Shown: positions 23,393-36,651 of the stretch, piece after piece
Position numbering within the stretch: position 1 is the first letter of the stretch
How the letters are laid out: each line of letters opens with the position of its first letter
From: Ligustrum vulgare
Taxonomy: Eukaryota > Streptophyta > Magnoliopsida > Lamiales > Oleaceae
Reading direction: 5' to 3'
DNA length: 64,000 nt
Assembly (NCBI GenBank): GCA_963555705.1
Contig: OY743184.1
Coordinates: forward strand, 20,139,859 to 20,203,858
The notes under the pieces: generated by a model
What the model was told of the DNA's origin: nothing
The model's input: the letters and a program-made list of their open reading frames with translations, nothing else
Databases searched by the model: none
Made by a program: the position numbers and the translations under genes

Positions 23393-24667
23393 CTATACCG
23401 GAAGAGGAGTAATGTTTCAGACAAGTTGGAGTGATTTGGGGGCAGGGGCCTCTATTGCAATTTTGGAAGTTGTAGGGGCTGATTTGCAATTATCTCTTAG
23501 GGTTTTAATTTGGGCAGGGCGTTGCTGCAATTTGTGAAATTCCACGCCCCTGCCTGACCCTAAATTGATCCTAAATTGAATTTTATTTTATTTAGGAGTT
23601 TTATCCTAAATTAAAATGTTAATTCAATTTGCCCTAATTGTAGAATTAGAGTTTGGAGTTTAATTTGATGTTTAATTAAAATTTGGTATTAATTAAATTC
23701 GATTTAATAATTAGTTAATTCGATTAATTGATTATTAATTGAATCTTATTTAGGATTTAATCCTAAATTCAATTAGCCCTAAAATCTTGAAATTGGAGTT
23801 GGACTCTAATTTAGTATTTAATTAAAATTTGATTTTAATTAAATAAATTCTTCAATTAAAGTAATTGATTAATTAATTACTAAATTGAATTTTATTTTAT
23901 TTTAGGAGTTTTATGCTAAATTAATATATTAATTTGATTTGTCTCTTTTGGAATTAGGGTTGTACTCTAATTTGGTATTTGATTAAAATATGATTTAAAT
24001 TAAATAAGACCGGCTAACTAAATTTAATTAATTAATTTGATTAATTAATTATTATTATTATTCAGATCCGCTTTATCTAAATTAGTTTAGACGACCTAAA
24101 TTGCTCTAAATTGCTAGAAATTTGAAATTTGTTTATATAATATTAGATATTATATTATAATACATTTATATGATGAATGTGTATTTAGTGGATGATTATG
24201 GACTCGACCCATGTGATTGGTTGGATGTATGGTTAATTTATTTTGTTTTTGTTGCTTGGGCCTGCGAGCCTATTATTATTTAATTGGGCATGCGTGCCTA
24301 TTATTTAATTTATTTGGGCTCATGAGCTCTAGTTTGTAGATATGGGCCTGCACGTCCATTTGATTCAGGTCTGCGTGCCAACTAGTATAGGATAAAGGTT
24401 GCAGCTGGCCACAAGAAGACAACTAGTATAGAATACAGGTTGCAGCAGCAGATGGAGATTATTGCATTTAGCATTCGATGACCGAATGCAATATCCCCTA
24501 GGAATTGACCAACTAGTCTTCTTCATGGCTCGAGAAGACTAGATAGATATCATCCATAATCATTCATAATATTATTATATGTATGATTAATTGCATGGTT
24601 GATGTTAGTTAATATACATAGGAATGATGAGACAAACCCCTCACTTAATATTATATTAAGTCATACG

Positions 24668-25040
24668 CTTTCCATTGTTATAATGAAAAATCAGAGTTTA
24701 CTATCAATGTCAGCTTGTTGAGTTACTCAAGGCTACTCAATGGTAGATATGTTTCTCATTATGAAATATCAGATACTTTTGAACAATGGGTCAGACTTAA
24801 CCAAAACAACATCCTTTTTTAGTCAATCAAAAGGAATATAATTTTGAAAGCAATTTATTAAATTCGCACTAATCAGTTAATACAAAGTTCCTTTTGTTGT
24901 TATAGTGAAAAACCAGAATCCGCCCTCGATGCGGTTTGTTAAGTCACTCAAGGCTGCTAGTGGGAAGATGTGTTTATCACTATGAAACATAAGATGTTTC
25001 TGAACAATGGGTAGAATTTAACCGAAATCTATCTTTTGTT
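24668..25040 (+). repeat. Diverged direct repeat inside the Copia element
   Basis: Text starting CCATTGTTATAATGAAAAA near 24673 recurs near 24895 at about 224 bp spacing. Shared words include ACTCAAGGCT, ATGAAA and GAACAATGGGT. Confidence 0.6.
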
Positions 25041-26999
25041 GAGTCACTCAACAAGATGAGATTTTAGAAGCACAATCAAGTAAATAAATAAGGTGTGTGC
25101 GACAAAAAGTTGTCTACTTGATGATCTAGGAGTCACATGGAGATGTGATTGATAGGAGTATCTACCTTGATGTCTCATTAGAGCTTGTTGAGTTACTCAA
25201 AGTTCTAATGGAATAAACGGGATCCTAGCCTACTGTGAATCTAACAGGATTCTACGAGATTAATGTTGTAATTCAAGTAAAACAGTGGGAGCAATCGATT
25301 TAATAAAAGACCTTATTAAATTGATTTATACATGATAATACGTGATTCTATTTTTGATTTATTATTGTTGTTGTATGAGTTTTAAAATTTGAGTTGTTAC
25401 TTGAACTTATGGAGTATAATTGACACTCTGTAAGTTCATTAGACTGAAATCCTTAAATTGGCGTCGTCCTTTGAGAAATGATCTCAAAACATGATATGAT
25501 CGAAAATACTCTTCTCAAACATGCCAATAATAGGACACTAAATTTATAATTGCGAGGTTTCCTTAACCGAACTGAAGAAGTGAGAAGTTTGGTGAATCTT
25601 CTACTTTTGTTTTCTATTTGATAGAGGTTAAATAATCTAATTAGCCAATCGAGTATTAGATACCGATAATATACAATGGCTAAAAGTAGAGTAATTGTGA
25701 AAAATAGTGATATACATATTTGTAGGTAATAAAGCAAATATTGTTTGAAAAGCTTAAGAAGCTATCACCCATCTTTTCCTTCTGATTCAGTGTTAAATTA
25801 GACAATTGTTAATTACAGTTCTTATGAAGAACAACACTTCCACTTCATGTTTGAACATGAAGTGATTATCCTCTATAATTAAGAATAATAGTTATTCGTT
25901 AACTTAGATGAGATAATATGGAAGCTAGGTAAGTAACAAACAGTCCACATTCTGAATATTGATAAGGCAAAGAAGAAGTCACACTTAAATCTAACACTTG
26001 ACTTATTCAATTAACAGAGATATATGTATATCTCGCATTGGAGGTAAATTGATAAGTCAATGTGGGATGGTTAATCCACTGAACCTGTTGCATTCGGATG
26101 TAAGCAGGCATATGTCAGAGTGGTCTTTAATCATTAGATAACCATGATTGTCATTGTTATCTATAATAAAGTTTAAATATGTAAGTTTGAAAAGTTCAAA
26201 TAATACGGATATAAATTAGAATACCAAAATGAGTAAAATATTCTAAGCACATAGATTTGATCAAAGTGAAGAATATTTTAAAGTGATTGACTTCAAGATT
26301 ATGTTATGAGAACATAATTTTCGCATAGATAACTCTTTCACACACGTCTCGACACAATGTCGAATTTGAAAGGACAACGATTACAATGGATGCAATCATT
26401 GATGAAGCCACGCAAAATCTCCAAAATAGTTTTTGGAGCTTTGCACTAAAAACTTTACATTATACACTTAGTCGTATTCCATGATAATCGATTGATAAAA
26501 GTCCATATAAGATATGGATTTCAAAGGTCTAATCTTCCTTGCGTTAAGATTTAAGACCTCAATACTTATTAGAAGTATACCAAATTTGGATAAGCAGTAG
26601 ACTTAGTCCAATATGTATATTTGTGGGATATCCAAAAGATGGTTGGATATCATTTATACATTCCTATATCGAGAAAGAAAGTCTATCTCGAATTTTGTCA
26701 ATGTCTTGGAGAAATAGTTCATCTAAGAGAAGACAGTGGGAGTAAAAGTAGAACATGAAAGAGTTCACGGTTACACATATACTCAACCGATTAAATAAGC
26801 TCGAATATGTGATTGCATAGGATGAGACACATATCGATGCTTGGGACGCGATCGTTACTCATAACGTAGTGACTACTGAGATCGCACTAGCTCCATGTAA
26901 AGATATTAGGATCATGTATACTCCATTGAGTTATACATCCCTGATTGCTGATATTATATTAGTCATCAAGGATAATGAATCTATATTTACATAGAAGCT

Positions 27000-28180
27000 C
27001 AGTCAAGTGTTGACTATACGATGGCAGGAAGCCATAGAATTCGAGATAAAAACAAGTTTTGGAACTTGTTTGATTCACCTAAAATGGATAAAACCCATAG
27101 GCTGTAAATGTGTTTACTCTGAATCAATTCGGGTTCTGCTTGTGGTAGCAACATGCTATAATTATGGAGTTTTTGAATCCTTAAACATAGTATATTAGCT
27201 ACAGATATCTATTATAGATTAAAGCAAGCCTCACGGAGCCAGAATCTTAATTTTGATGAGATAATCAAAATGTTTGATTTTATCAAAATTGCAGACTAAT
27301 TATGTGTGTATATAAAAGGTTAGTGAGAGTATTCAATATTTCTGATACTATATGTAGATGACATATTATTGATCAGAAGTTGAGTCTCTAACCTTTAAAA
27401 TGAAAGTGCAATTATTTTGAATTTCTCCATGATGGATTTGAGAAATAAAACATTTATTTTGGGAACCAGAATCTATAGAGATAGATTAGGAAGGTTGTTT
27501 TGATTTCTCAATCCACGTACATAGATGCAATGCTAATGGGGTTAGCATGAGTGAATCCAATGTAGGATTCTATCTCAAAAGTTTTGGGGTTAATCTTTTC
27601 AAAAATGGTGTTTAGAACACATATTGAGAAAGAATAATGTGAATAAGATACTTGATTGTTTGACAATAAGATCTTCTTAAACACCACACTATGTACAACA
27701 CCTTTTGTATTATTGAGAACTTGAGAAGTACTAAGAATACAGTAGACATGAGGAGAAATGTTGACTTACAGTCTTTAGGTATAGAGATACCATCCTTTAG
27801 TCCTGGAAGGGTTGAAGGAGATATTCAGTCTAATTGTTAATTAACTCATAGTTGTGGTGTGGTCAGTTTGAAATTGTTCAAACAAGAAAGACCGCTAACT
27901 ATACAATTGAGACCAAATACATAAGTGCTTGTGAAGAAATATCGATCGATAAGTTCATTAGTGAACTATAACTGTTCCTAGCATTGTAGCTCCAGTAATG
28001 AGTACTATGACGACAATGGAGTCATCGTGCAAGCGAGGGAACTGGATCTCATCGATGATCTGAGTATGTATTTAGGGGCTGCTATCTTATTCGAAGATTG
28101 TAGAAAAATAGAATTCATGCCCACTAACCTTGCAAATGTTGAATATGTGAAGAGTCACATATCTAAGATCCACCTGTAAA
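27000..28180 (+). pseudogene. Copia reverse transcriptase/RNase H remnant
   Basis: The segment EAIEFEIK...KPIGCKCVY (27030-27120) is the start of a Copia reverse transcriptase domain. Further on come KQASRSQNLNFDE-like sequence (about 27223-27260) and the catalytic YVDD at 27351-27362, in different frames separated by stops. Around 27950-28180 a decayed RNase H tail is visible (DNNG-like and QAREL segments, then VEYVKSHISKIHL-like sequence). Order and strand agree with the LTRs. No protease or integrase domain could be read with confidence. Confidence 0.75.
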
Positions 28181-29354
28181 TCCACTATCCCAACGGGAAT
28201 GTGATTGTCACATAAACTCGTTATGTATAAGATACATGAGTTATTGGATCTAGTGGGAGTATGTCAGTGTTATGCTCTAAATCAATCGTTGAAATAGCAT
28301 AACACATATTATCATTGTTACAATAAAGACAGATCTATTATTAAATTGATTTTAACTCACTATTTAGATAACAGAGTCCGTAGAATAAGTTTAAGTAACT
28401 TGTAAGTCACAAGGTGTTGTGACTGTGAGATACAAGTCATTAATATCTTATTCTAAAATTGTCCCTACTCGAAGTAACAGCAAGATACGGATATTTTTGT
28501 TGCAGTTAGACTAGCATGTGTTGCATTTCTTTCTTATGAAGAAAGTAGCTTATCTCACAAGCTAGAATGTAGAGGGACATTCGAATGAACACGTGAATGC
28601 ATTGTTAGATGAACAAAGCATTGGATGACCCGCCTAGAGATTCCACATGGATAACTATCCAAGCGTCAGTGGTGAATCTCTAATGCGCGGTTGTGGATTT
28701 GGTCCTTTGACTTGAGGACATCATAGAATCTTATATGAGGATTATTATGCTTTGGCGAGCGTTGGTGTTGGATCTTCAGAGGGAGTCATCAGGATGACGT
28801 CGTACGGGTATAGTGAGATTCATATGAAGGTTGTGTATGTCCAATATGAGGATTCGTCACTCCTGGGTAGTAGGAGATTATAACATGTATTTCACTCACT
28901 TAAATTGATGTAAATTCTTCGGCCGGGGTGAAGTTATGAGTTGAAAATGTGTTTTCAGTCATAATAAGATCAATTAAGATAAGAAGTGAATAACATAATT
29001 GGTTGAAATGAGATTGACGTTATCCATATCTCTTAACCAATTGGGTTATATTGATGAAGGGATTATATTTCCACGGTAACCGCACATGAACTGGTCTTAT
29101 CATGCCACATGACTTTTCCTTTCACATGGATTGCCTTGACACATTGCTAGATGTCAATTTAGGACGACGACGTGAATATTAATCGATCTTGGTGAGTCGA
29201 GTATGAATTAGAAATAGAGATTTCAATTCATCTTATTCCAATCAGATTGGAATAATAATAACACGACGTTTGTCAGCGTGAATGGAACCTAATGGGTCAC
29301 ACACAAAAAGCAAGAATTTAGCATCTGGAACTGAATCTTGTACAAGTGGGAAAT

Positions 29355-29722
29355 TGTTGGAATAATATGTCCAAGCCCAATTAGTTGGGCCGGACTTGGG
29401 TTTGCCTAAGTCCACAATCTTTAACCTAATTAGGTTTAGGTTTATGCCTATAAGTACTAAGTGAATTGTAGAGAAACAAGTTAGTTATTTTTCTTGATTG
29501 CTAGCACAATAATTCAGATTTTGGCTTGCTGTGTGGATCACCATTAGAAGCTGGACGATTGTACGGTTGTGGTAAAGATCTATACTACATCAACATCAAA
29601 TTCTAGCGGTTCATCAAAGGTATCATTCTAATAAAAAATTCTATCTAAGTACAAGGTTGATTCGGGCTATGGTTTCGTGTTTGTTTAATTTTCGCTATGC
29701 ATGTATGTATCGAAACCTTACA
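29355..29722 (+). repeat. 3' LTR of the Copia element
   Basis: 368 bp, the same length as the 5' LTR and alignable without gaps throughout. Confidence 0.92.
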
Positions 29723-30313
29723 GTTTTGTGTTCTGGTCTTCTCAAGGCTACTTTTGTCCTCCAATCCATCTTTATGTGCTTTTTTGTGCATGTGTGCGTG
29801 ATTTCTAAGCAAAGAACCTTAATGGGTTATTGTAATTTTAATTTATTATTTGAAGAAATAATAAAAAATCTAAAGCTCTGAATAAATTATTAATTTCTTG
29901 AATTCGTTTTATCTTTTTCTTTTTCAGTTTACTGTATTATTTTTTTTAATACAAGTTTACTTTATTTTTCTCAATTAATTTTATTATACTAACAAACTAA
30001 GAGCCATAAAAATATGTAAGCGTTTCAATTATAAATAATTGTCTATATTTGTTGTCTAATTTTTTATTGATCAATATTTAAAGTGGACACGATAAAAATT
30101 AAATCCAATTAAGTTAAATAAGTGCTTTTGTGTGTAAACAATTGAAAAATTAACATATTTTGTCAATTTTTTGAGGTATCACTCCAAAATTTTTCCGAAC
30201 GGGGTACTAAATAAAGAAAATTAGTAAATGTGATAATGCAAATTGTGTAGGATATATGTGTGGTGAATTGGCGATTTTGTATGGCACGATACATCATTCA
30301 TCACCTAATTCTT

Positions 30314-30650
30314 AGCGTGGTAAAAACCTTTATTGAAAATCCAATTGACACGGTTGAACAAATTCTGACAAACCAAGAACTAAAAATTTTAAGTTGTCAA
30401 AAAAAAGCTTATTTATTTGTTAATATAAACATATATTTTATAAAAAGAAAATTGAATTTTTATAGGTAGTAAATTGGGGAATTTGTGTTAGTATTGTAAA
30501 AACCTTTATTGAAAACCTAATTGACTCGGCAAAACAGATTTTGACAAAGCAATAAACAAAAAATTTAAGTCATTAAACATAGACTTATTTATTTATTAAT
30601 AGAAGGATATTTTAATTTTTTGATAAAAATAAAATTAAAATCTGAAACGT
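30314..30650. repeat. Diverged tandem duplication, period 176 bp
   Basis: The phrase GTAAAAACCTTTATTGAAAA occurs at 30320 (with GGTAAAAACC) and again at 30496, followed in both by AATTGAC-CGG, TTATTTATT and AAAATTGAATTTTT-like words. Confidence 0.7.
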
Positions 30651-31128
30651 CGAATTGAGGAAAACCATCTAAACATACATGTGGCGCTAAATAATGCAAC
30701 ATTTAGAGACTTAAGCACTAAATTTGAAGTTTATGGGACTAATTGTGCCAATTATGTATAAGGGCATTTCAGTATTTTCTTGATTTTTAAAGGAGAAATG
30801 AAATGAAATCATCCAAAAGGACATATTGCACCAAAAAATGCAACGTTTAAGAATTGCAACGTTAAAAATGAAATGTTAGGGACCCATTACACACAAAGAC
30901 AAATATTTAGGGACTAAACGCGTCAATTTTACCAAAATTGATTGGTACTTTGACACTTATATGATCCCATATTATATTAAGCCCTTATTTGATTTTCATT
31001 ATTTCAAAACCATGATTCCTTTAGATATTGAGTCGCCTCCAATGCCTACTAGTGAGGTTCTTCCAAACCCTATCACTGCCTCACCTCCTGCTACTGAGGT
31101 ACCACCCTAGCCTACACATGCCACTCTT

Positions 31129-31476
31129 TTGGTGGAATCTATAGGGGGTACCCAATCTATAAAGGGGTCGGGTTCTAATGTACAGAGCAAATCAAGGTCA
31201 ATACCACAAGCCCTTGCTCAAGGAATGTTTGTCGAACGTGGTTCAACAGAGTCTGCGATCAAGTTTATGCTGATAGATCAATTCAAGAAGCGGCATGGTA
31301 TGAAAGTTGGATCTACACTGAAATTTGCTATTGAGGACCTCGTCCTCAAACTTTTTGGTGGGGGTTCAACTTACAACCACACTGAGATTCGGTCTTCTCC
31401 ACCTGCACCTATCCCTATTCCATTACAGATAAGGTGTAGGAACATATTCAGAATGACATGGATGGTATGGGTTTAG
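31129..31476 (+). other. Unassigned ORF, 115 codons
   Basis: The translation (MVESIGGTQS..., with ALAQGMFVERGSTESAIKFM) is not low-complexity. In-frame sequence upstream is Pro/Thr/Ser-rich and broken by a TAG, and a second frame continues downstream (SSLRRALDAVATHP). I do not recognise the family. It may be a remnant of a retroelement accessory ORF or a host gene fragment. Confidence 0.25.
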
Positions 31477-31859
31477 GAGATCGCACAGGGTTTGTTGAGG
31501 CCTACATACCTTCCACCAAAGAGTCAGACTCGTCTTTAAGACGAGCTTTGGATGCAGTAGCCACGCATCCCTTAAGATATGAGACACCTACTTTTCACCC
31601 GTCTAGTAGTGATCCTTCACCTGGGCGATCTCATTTCACTCGATGAGATCATTCCCTGCTGCGTAAACCCAACCAGGACCCTAACTATTCAGGGTTCTAT
31701 GATTATTTTCAACCAAGACAGTCACAACGTACGACTCGCTTTATGTATCACTCTGAGCATAACATAAAGATCATGCCCCATGAGTATTATTAAATGTTTT
31801 GCACTTACTCCTTATATTTACTATTTTTTTATAGGCATGTAATTCAGAATATGAGTGAC

Positions 31860-33420
31860 TGTTGATAAGTGTATTTTACACACTTATTTGTATGTCTAAA
31901 TTAGAATATTATGTTGTCATTTTAGAATAATTACTATTTAATTTGTGTTTATTTGCTTACTTTTCAGAAAATATTCCAAAAGATGAAGAATATAGAAATT
32001 GAGGGAAGAAATACACAATTGGATGTTAATTGGAGCTAAATTGAAACGAGCAAATCGAGAAGATTTGAAAGTATGGGGATTATATTGTTGCAATTGAAAG
32101 TTGAAGGACTGAAGAGCAAATTAAATACGAGGGTCCAACTTGCAAATATCCAATGATTGATTTGGGTCACAAGACGATACTTTGAGAATTTTTAGAAGTC
32201 AATTGGATGCAAGTAGAAGTAAAAAATGAATGGAATATGATAAGAATATTATCATAAAATTGATTCCAACCACACAAGATTTTGGATAGATTTTTAGTCA
32301 AACTTTGAGATCTAATTGAAAAAATTCTATTTCAGAAAGAATTGTAGCCCTTTAAGTTAAATTTCTAACTCACTTTGAATCAGCTCAATCGTATAAAAGA
32401 ATAGAAAGATATAATCAAAACACTGAACGCTATGCAGATACCAAAAAAAACTTGCTCGCGAGTTTGAGAATTTGCTTTCCTTTTTCAATTAGGTCTATTC
32501 TCCAACTATAAATACAACCTCTTGGCACGAAATATAAACATTTGCCTCACCTAAGAACAAGTTTAAACTCAAATTTCTACCTTCAATTCTTGGGAGATCA
32601 ACGCATTGCAAAGGAGTGAGAATTTAAAATCACGTGGAGAATTGAAACTTGATGCATACTTTCCATTATCTTATGTTATTTTCAATGAACGCTATTATCT
32701 ATTATTTTTGTTCTTTAAACATGATGTATAGCTAAACTCCATGTTGGGATGAACGATGTAGTCTAGTTAATTATTTTAATTTCGAATTCCGTTGTTTTAG
32801 TGACTCGTTGCATGTATTGATTTATTATTGTATTTAATGCATGAGTTAATTGACCACTAATTCATGATTTAATGAGTTATTTTCATAATTCGAGAGATGA
32901 GTTAATAATTTAGATCAATGTAATAAATCTAATATTGGCACAAGAGATAGAGATATACTTTTGTTATTATCGCGGTCGTGTGTGAATTCTTATGTGTTAT
33001 GCATTTAGATAAGAAATATTTGGATCCTCTGTAGAGATACACGGTTGAATTATTTAGGCAGAATTGATTTAAACTCGAGAAAGGAAATTCAATATATATT
33101 AGTGAATTGGCGGAATACATATTTAGAAAATAAAACTGGAAGTGGAGTTAATTTAATTGATTATGTGAAATTGTGAATCCCAACTACTTCACAATCGTTT
33201 TTAAAAACAAAATAATTTCGCAATTTAATTCTTTAGTTCATTTTCTTAGTTTTAATTTAAAACACCAAAAGAATTCGTATGTTCAAATAGGGATAAAAAC
33301 TAAAATATTTCGATACTTAATAACAGTCTTCTTATGACGATAATCCGGATTCATTTGTCCACTTTATTACTTTTTACGATCAATACACTTGGGAGTATAT
33401 TTTGAATTGCAAAATAAAGT
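31860..33420 (+). mobile_element. Probable decayed solo LTR or LTR fragment
   Basis: Starts TGTTGATAAGTGTATTTTAC and ends near CTTGGGAGTATATTTTGAAT, a pattern very like the solo LTR at 11058-12750 (opening TGTTGAGTGCATTTTATATG, ending CTTGCGGTGTATTTTGAGCG). It has a TATA-like CTATAAATAC near 32507. I could not find matching target duplications, so the boundaries are estimates. Confidence 0.5.
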
Positions 33421-33470
33421 GAACATTTGTCGCTCTACCGTTTATTGGTCAGGTCTATGCCCCCACCACA

Positions 33471-33483
33471 CCCCCCCCCCCCC
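33471..33483. repeat. C13 homopolymer
   Basis: Thirteen consecutive C bases in an otherwise AT-rich setting. Confidence 0.9.
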
Positions 33484-33879
33484 AACCAATTTTTTAAAGC
33501 ATTTTTCTTCCTTTAGCCTTTATCTTTAACTCTTTGATCTTCTTCTACATCACTTATGACACTTCGAGTTAATACCATTTTTTTCAATAATGTTTGGAGA
33601 ATGTTGCTTAATCAAAAGTTTAATGGTGGAAGCCGAAAAGCCCAATGGAAGCTGAAGGCATGATTGATACCAGTAGATATTTTCGAACTATGATGTGGAT
33701 GAACAGTGAAGGAAAAATGAGTGAAAATTTACATAATTACCTAGATATAATGGGCAATAATTGAAAAATACATAATTTTGAAATTATTCGTAATATTACA
33801 AAAATTCACTCACTGAATTTAGAAAAATACCGAATTCTATAAGAAAGTATATTAATTGATTAACCTCATTAATTATGGT

Positions 33880-34620
33880 ACATGTTATTTAGGGATGTAG
33901 TTACCATTTATTTAGGATATTAAATTAGGGATATGATTACCTATAAAATAAACTAATAATATGAAAATTATAATTATTAAATTAGTTTAATAATATGGGA
34001 AGTCATCTTATGAATCGGATGTGATATTACATAACACTATACGTTATAGCATAACTGTTCAGAAGTGTCGTAATATTACAACGCATGTAATATCGTAGTG
34101 TTTTATTTCGTAGAGCATGTATCGTAATATCACAATATTATAGTGCCTGTAATCATGAATTGAAGCGATTATTAAGCATTACGAATGTGTTGATAACAAG
34201 TATCTCATTAAGTGTCGTGCACATTACACATCGGGTAACTTAGGGCATTTGAAAATTTTAGTTGGCATGGTTCCTCGCGGGTTGATGTTGCGTTACAAGA
34301 ATTGTAGTCATGTTATAAAACTTGTAAATGACATATATTCATGTTTGTATAAATCATTGTAATATGTATTTGTTGTATTCGTTTAAATTACATTCCTCAT
34401 TGTAATATATACATGCTATTTGACGTGATACTAATTATGAAAGAAGTACGTTTAATTAAAGGAATTATAATCTTCATTACACGTATTATGATTTTATTAC
34501 ATACATGATATGCATGATACACCTAATGTAATATTCGTAGTATTGTAATATTCATTACAAGCATTGTAATCTTCGTTATGATTATCATTATAAGTTTATT
34601 TTAATTTTATAATATAATTA
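33880..34620. repeat. Region rich in GTAATATT/AATATTAC words
   Basis: From about 34020 to 34610 the words GTAATATT, TGTAATATT, ATTGTAAT and their complements recur many times without strict periodicity, giving many small inverted repeats. No ORF or element end was found. Confidence 0.4.
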
Positions 34621-35367
34621 TTAATAATAAAAATCTGAATTTTCAACTTATTTTTGAATTAATTAATTTGAAATGGTATTTATATTTGAGATTGATTTGT
34701 AATAATAAGGTGAGAGAAATATCAGATAGAAAATAATTAGAGAGGCGAGAGAGACTGAATAATGAGAGATAGGAGAGAGAATGCACAATAAGATATAAAT
34801 CTAAATAGTATGTAAAACATGTATTTATCTAATGACACTAAAAAAAAAAACCAATCTGTAGTCTAATTAATCCAAAAAGGAGTTGTGGAAGATACGAATT
34901 CTGAAGGGAGATAGTGAACTGTTGTGATAAAGTGAATATTTGAATAAATTTGATTTGGTTAAAGATATATATTAGAAACAGTTTGGCCATTAATTATTCT
35001 TAATTTTGTATTAACTAATATATTAATATATTAATCTTATTAAAATATAAATTAACACCTGATTTATGAAAATATAAGTTCAACATCTCATTTTTGAATT
35101 ATACTTATCATGTCGGAATAGAACTCAAATATAAGTTAGGGGAATATCCACAAATAGATCCAATAACAATAAACTTTTGTCAAATAGACTTTGAAATTAT
35201 AACCTTTTAAAAATAGACTTCAACCATTCAAACCTCCTAAAATACCCCCATACAGAATTTACAATATAAGTCCTTTAAAGTATAGAAAAATTCATTTAAG
35301 TCCTTAGATAATTTTGTTTATATGATTTTAATAGATTTTTGTTCGCTCATAGTAGCATCCCGTCAAT

Positions 35368-35381
35368 TGGTATCAGAGCCA
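35368..35381 (+). other. Pararetroviral tRNA-Met primer-binding site
   Basis: TGGTATCAGAGCCA is a full match to the initiator tRNA-Met complement used by Caulimoviridae as minus-strand origin and coordinate 1. It lies one base before the first ORF's ATG. Confidence 0.92.
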
Positions 35382-35382
35382 T

Positions 35383-36081
35383 ATGGCAGATCTAAAAGAT
35401 AAATATTATATGACAAAAAATAAAAATAAATATGTAATATGTACATCAAGATTTATAATTATGCATACATTAACAATACCCAATAATTATAAAATAGAAA
35501 TCTTGAATACTTTAAAAGATTTAGATAAAGATATAAGAAGAGAAATATATGATCTGATAAATTTCGATATAATAAAAGAAAATTTTATCATAAACGAAAT
35601 ATTAGATTTAATCCACAAAGATATACTAGAAGAATTATACAAAGATTATAGAAATAAATTATCATAGGGGAGAACCCCTGTTAATCAAATATTTAGACAT
35701 AAAAACAAATGAAAAATTAGATTCAATAATAGAACAAAGGGGAAATCTATTAAATCAAATGATAGAAGAAAGAAATATAAAAAGAAAAAAGGATTTCTAA
35801 GACTAAAATCATTAGAAAGTAAAAGAAAATATTTTAATACAGTTTTAAAACAATTACCTAATATACTTGTGATCATAAATAACAAAGAAAAAATCAATAT
35901 GAAAAAATATGATATAACTAGAGAAATAAAATATTACATAAAAAGTTATAGAGCACAACAAGGAAAAACGATGTTAAGATCAATTGAAGAATTTTGTGAA
36001 TATAATATAATGATATGTAAAGAAGTAAAATATGATACGGAATTAAGATTAGAAGTTGAGCATATCAGAGGAAGAATTTAA
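35383..36081 (+). pseudogene. Viral small ORF after the primer site (broken)
   Basis: The first frame (35383-35667, 94 codons) begins at an ATG just after the primer site and stops at TAG 35665. Lys/Ile/Glu-rich sequence continues in another frame to TAA 36079-36081 (open part 35869-36081, segment YDITREIKYYIKSYRAQQGK). The pieces may be one ORF with a frameshift around 35670-35800, or two. No domain recognised. The final stop overlaps the next start as TAATG. Confidence 0.6.
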
Positions 36082-36650
36082 TGACAGAATTTCCAGAAAT
36101 AAAATTTGAAAAACAAATAATAGAAAATATTAATCTACCAGTAGGATTTTATCAAATAAAATGAGCTAATACAACTATGTTTCAACCATTAAGCTCATGG
36201 GGAGAATCTGATGGATTTCTTAACATGCAATTAAATTGGATAAGTGCATTTTTATGGCAAACATATAAAAACATAAATTTACAAGATAAATTAGCTATTG
36301 AAGAATTACAACAATTAAATATACAAGATATGAATGTCAAAGAGAAATTACAAAATATTCAAAATAAACTAACAATACAATTAAAAGAATTAAAAGAAAT
36401 GATAGGAGAAGTTAAAAATATAGATGAAGAAATCCTAAAAGAATTCCAAAGAAAATCAGGAGAATTAATTAATCAAGATAAAATTGGAATAATTATAGAA
36501 AAAATAGATAAACTAAACGAGAAAATAAGAAAGAATGAAAATGAAAAAATCATATCAATAGAAGAAAAAATCAAAAAGCTAGAAATAAAAATAGATGATA
36601 TGTATGACAGACCATTTAAGGTACAAAAAACTCAAAAATCAAGAATATAA
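36081..36650 (+). pseudogene. Viral coiled-coil ORF (one in-frame stop)
   Basis: The ATG at 36081 overlaps the previous stop. After 27 codons there is a TGA (36162-36164), then the same frame stays open to 36650. After an aromatic segment (SSWGESDGFLNMQLNWISAF) the protein is a long heptad-like coiled coil rich in Lys, Glu, Ile and Leu. By position and coiled coil it could correspond to the small proteins upstream of the coat gene in other caulimovirids. No specific function can be assigned. Confidence 0.65.
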
Positions 36651-36651
36651 A

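Larger units (their letters stand above)
22538..29722 (+). mobile_element. Ty1/Copia retrotransposon, full length but coding-dead
   Basis: Two 368-bp LTRs (22538-22905, 29355-29722), both TGTTGGAATAATATG...GAAACCTTACA, are flanked by identical 5-bp repeats GTTTT (22533-22537, 29723-29727). A tRNA-Met primer site follows the 5' LTR and a polypurine tract ACAAGTGGGAAA precedes the 3' LTR. The roughly 6.45 kb interior keeps Copia reverse transcriptase and RNase H remnants in plus orientation but no intact ORF. By eye the LTRs differ at about two dozen sites, so it is not a recent insertion. It lies under 1 kb downstream of the TMEM131-like stop codon. Confidence 0.92.
29728..31859. other. AT-rich spacer with tandem duplication and unassigned ORF
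   Basis: After the Copia duplication the sequence is AT-rich. A diverged tandem duplication spans 30314-30650. A moderate-complexity stretch at 31020-31650 has an unassigned ORF (31129-31476, 115 codons) but no recognisable domain. Confidence 0.5.

Noticed and set aside
23047..23537. ORFs of 62-125 codons on both strands
   Set aside because: They fall in the GC-rich hairpin island of the Copia leader, where stop codons are scarce by composition. No domain and no family composition.
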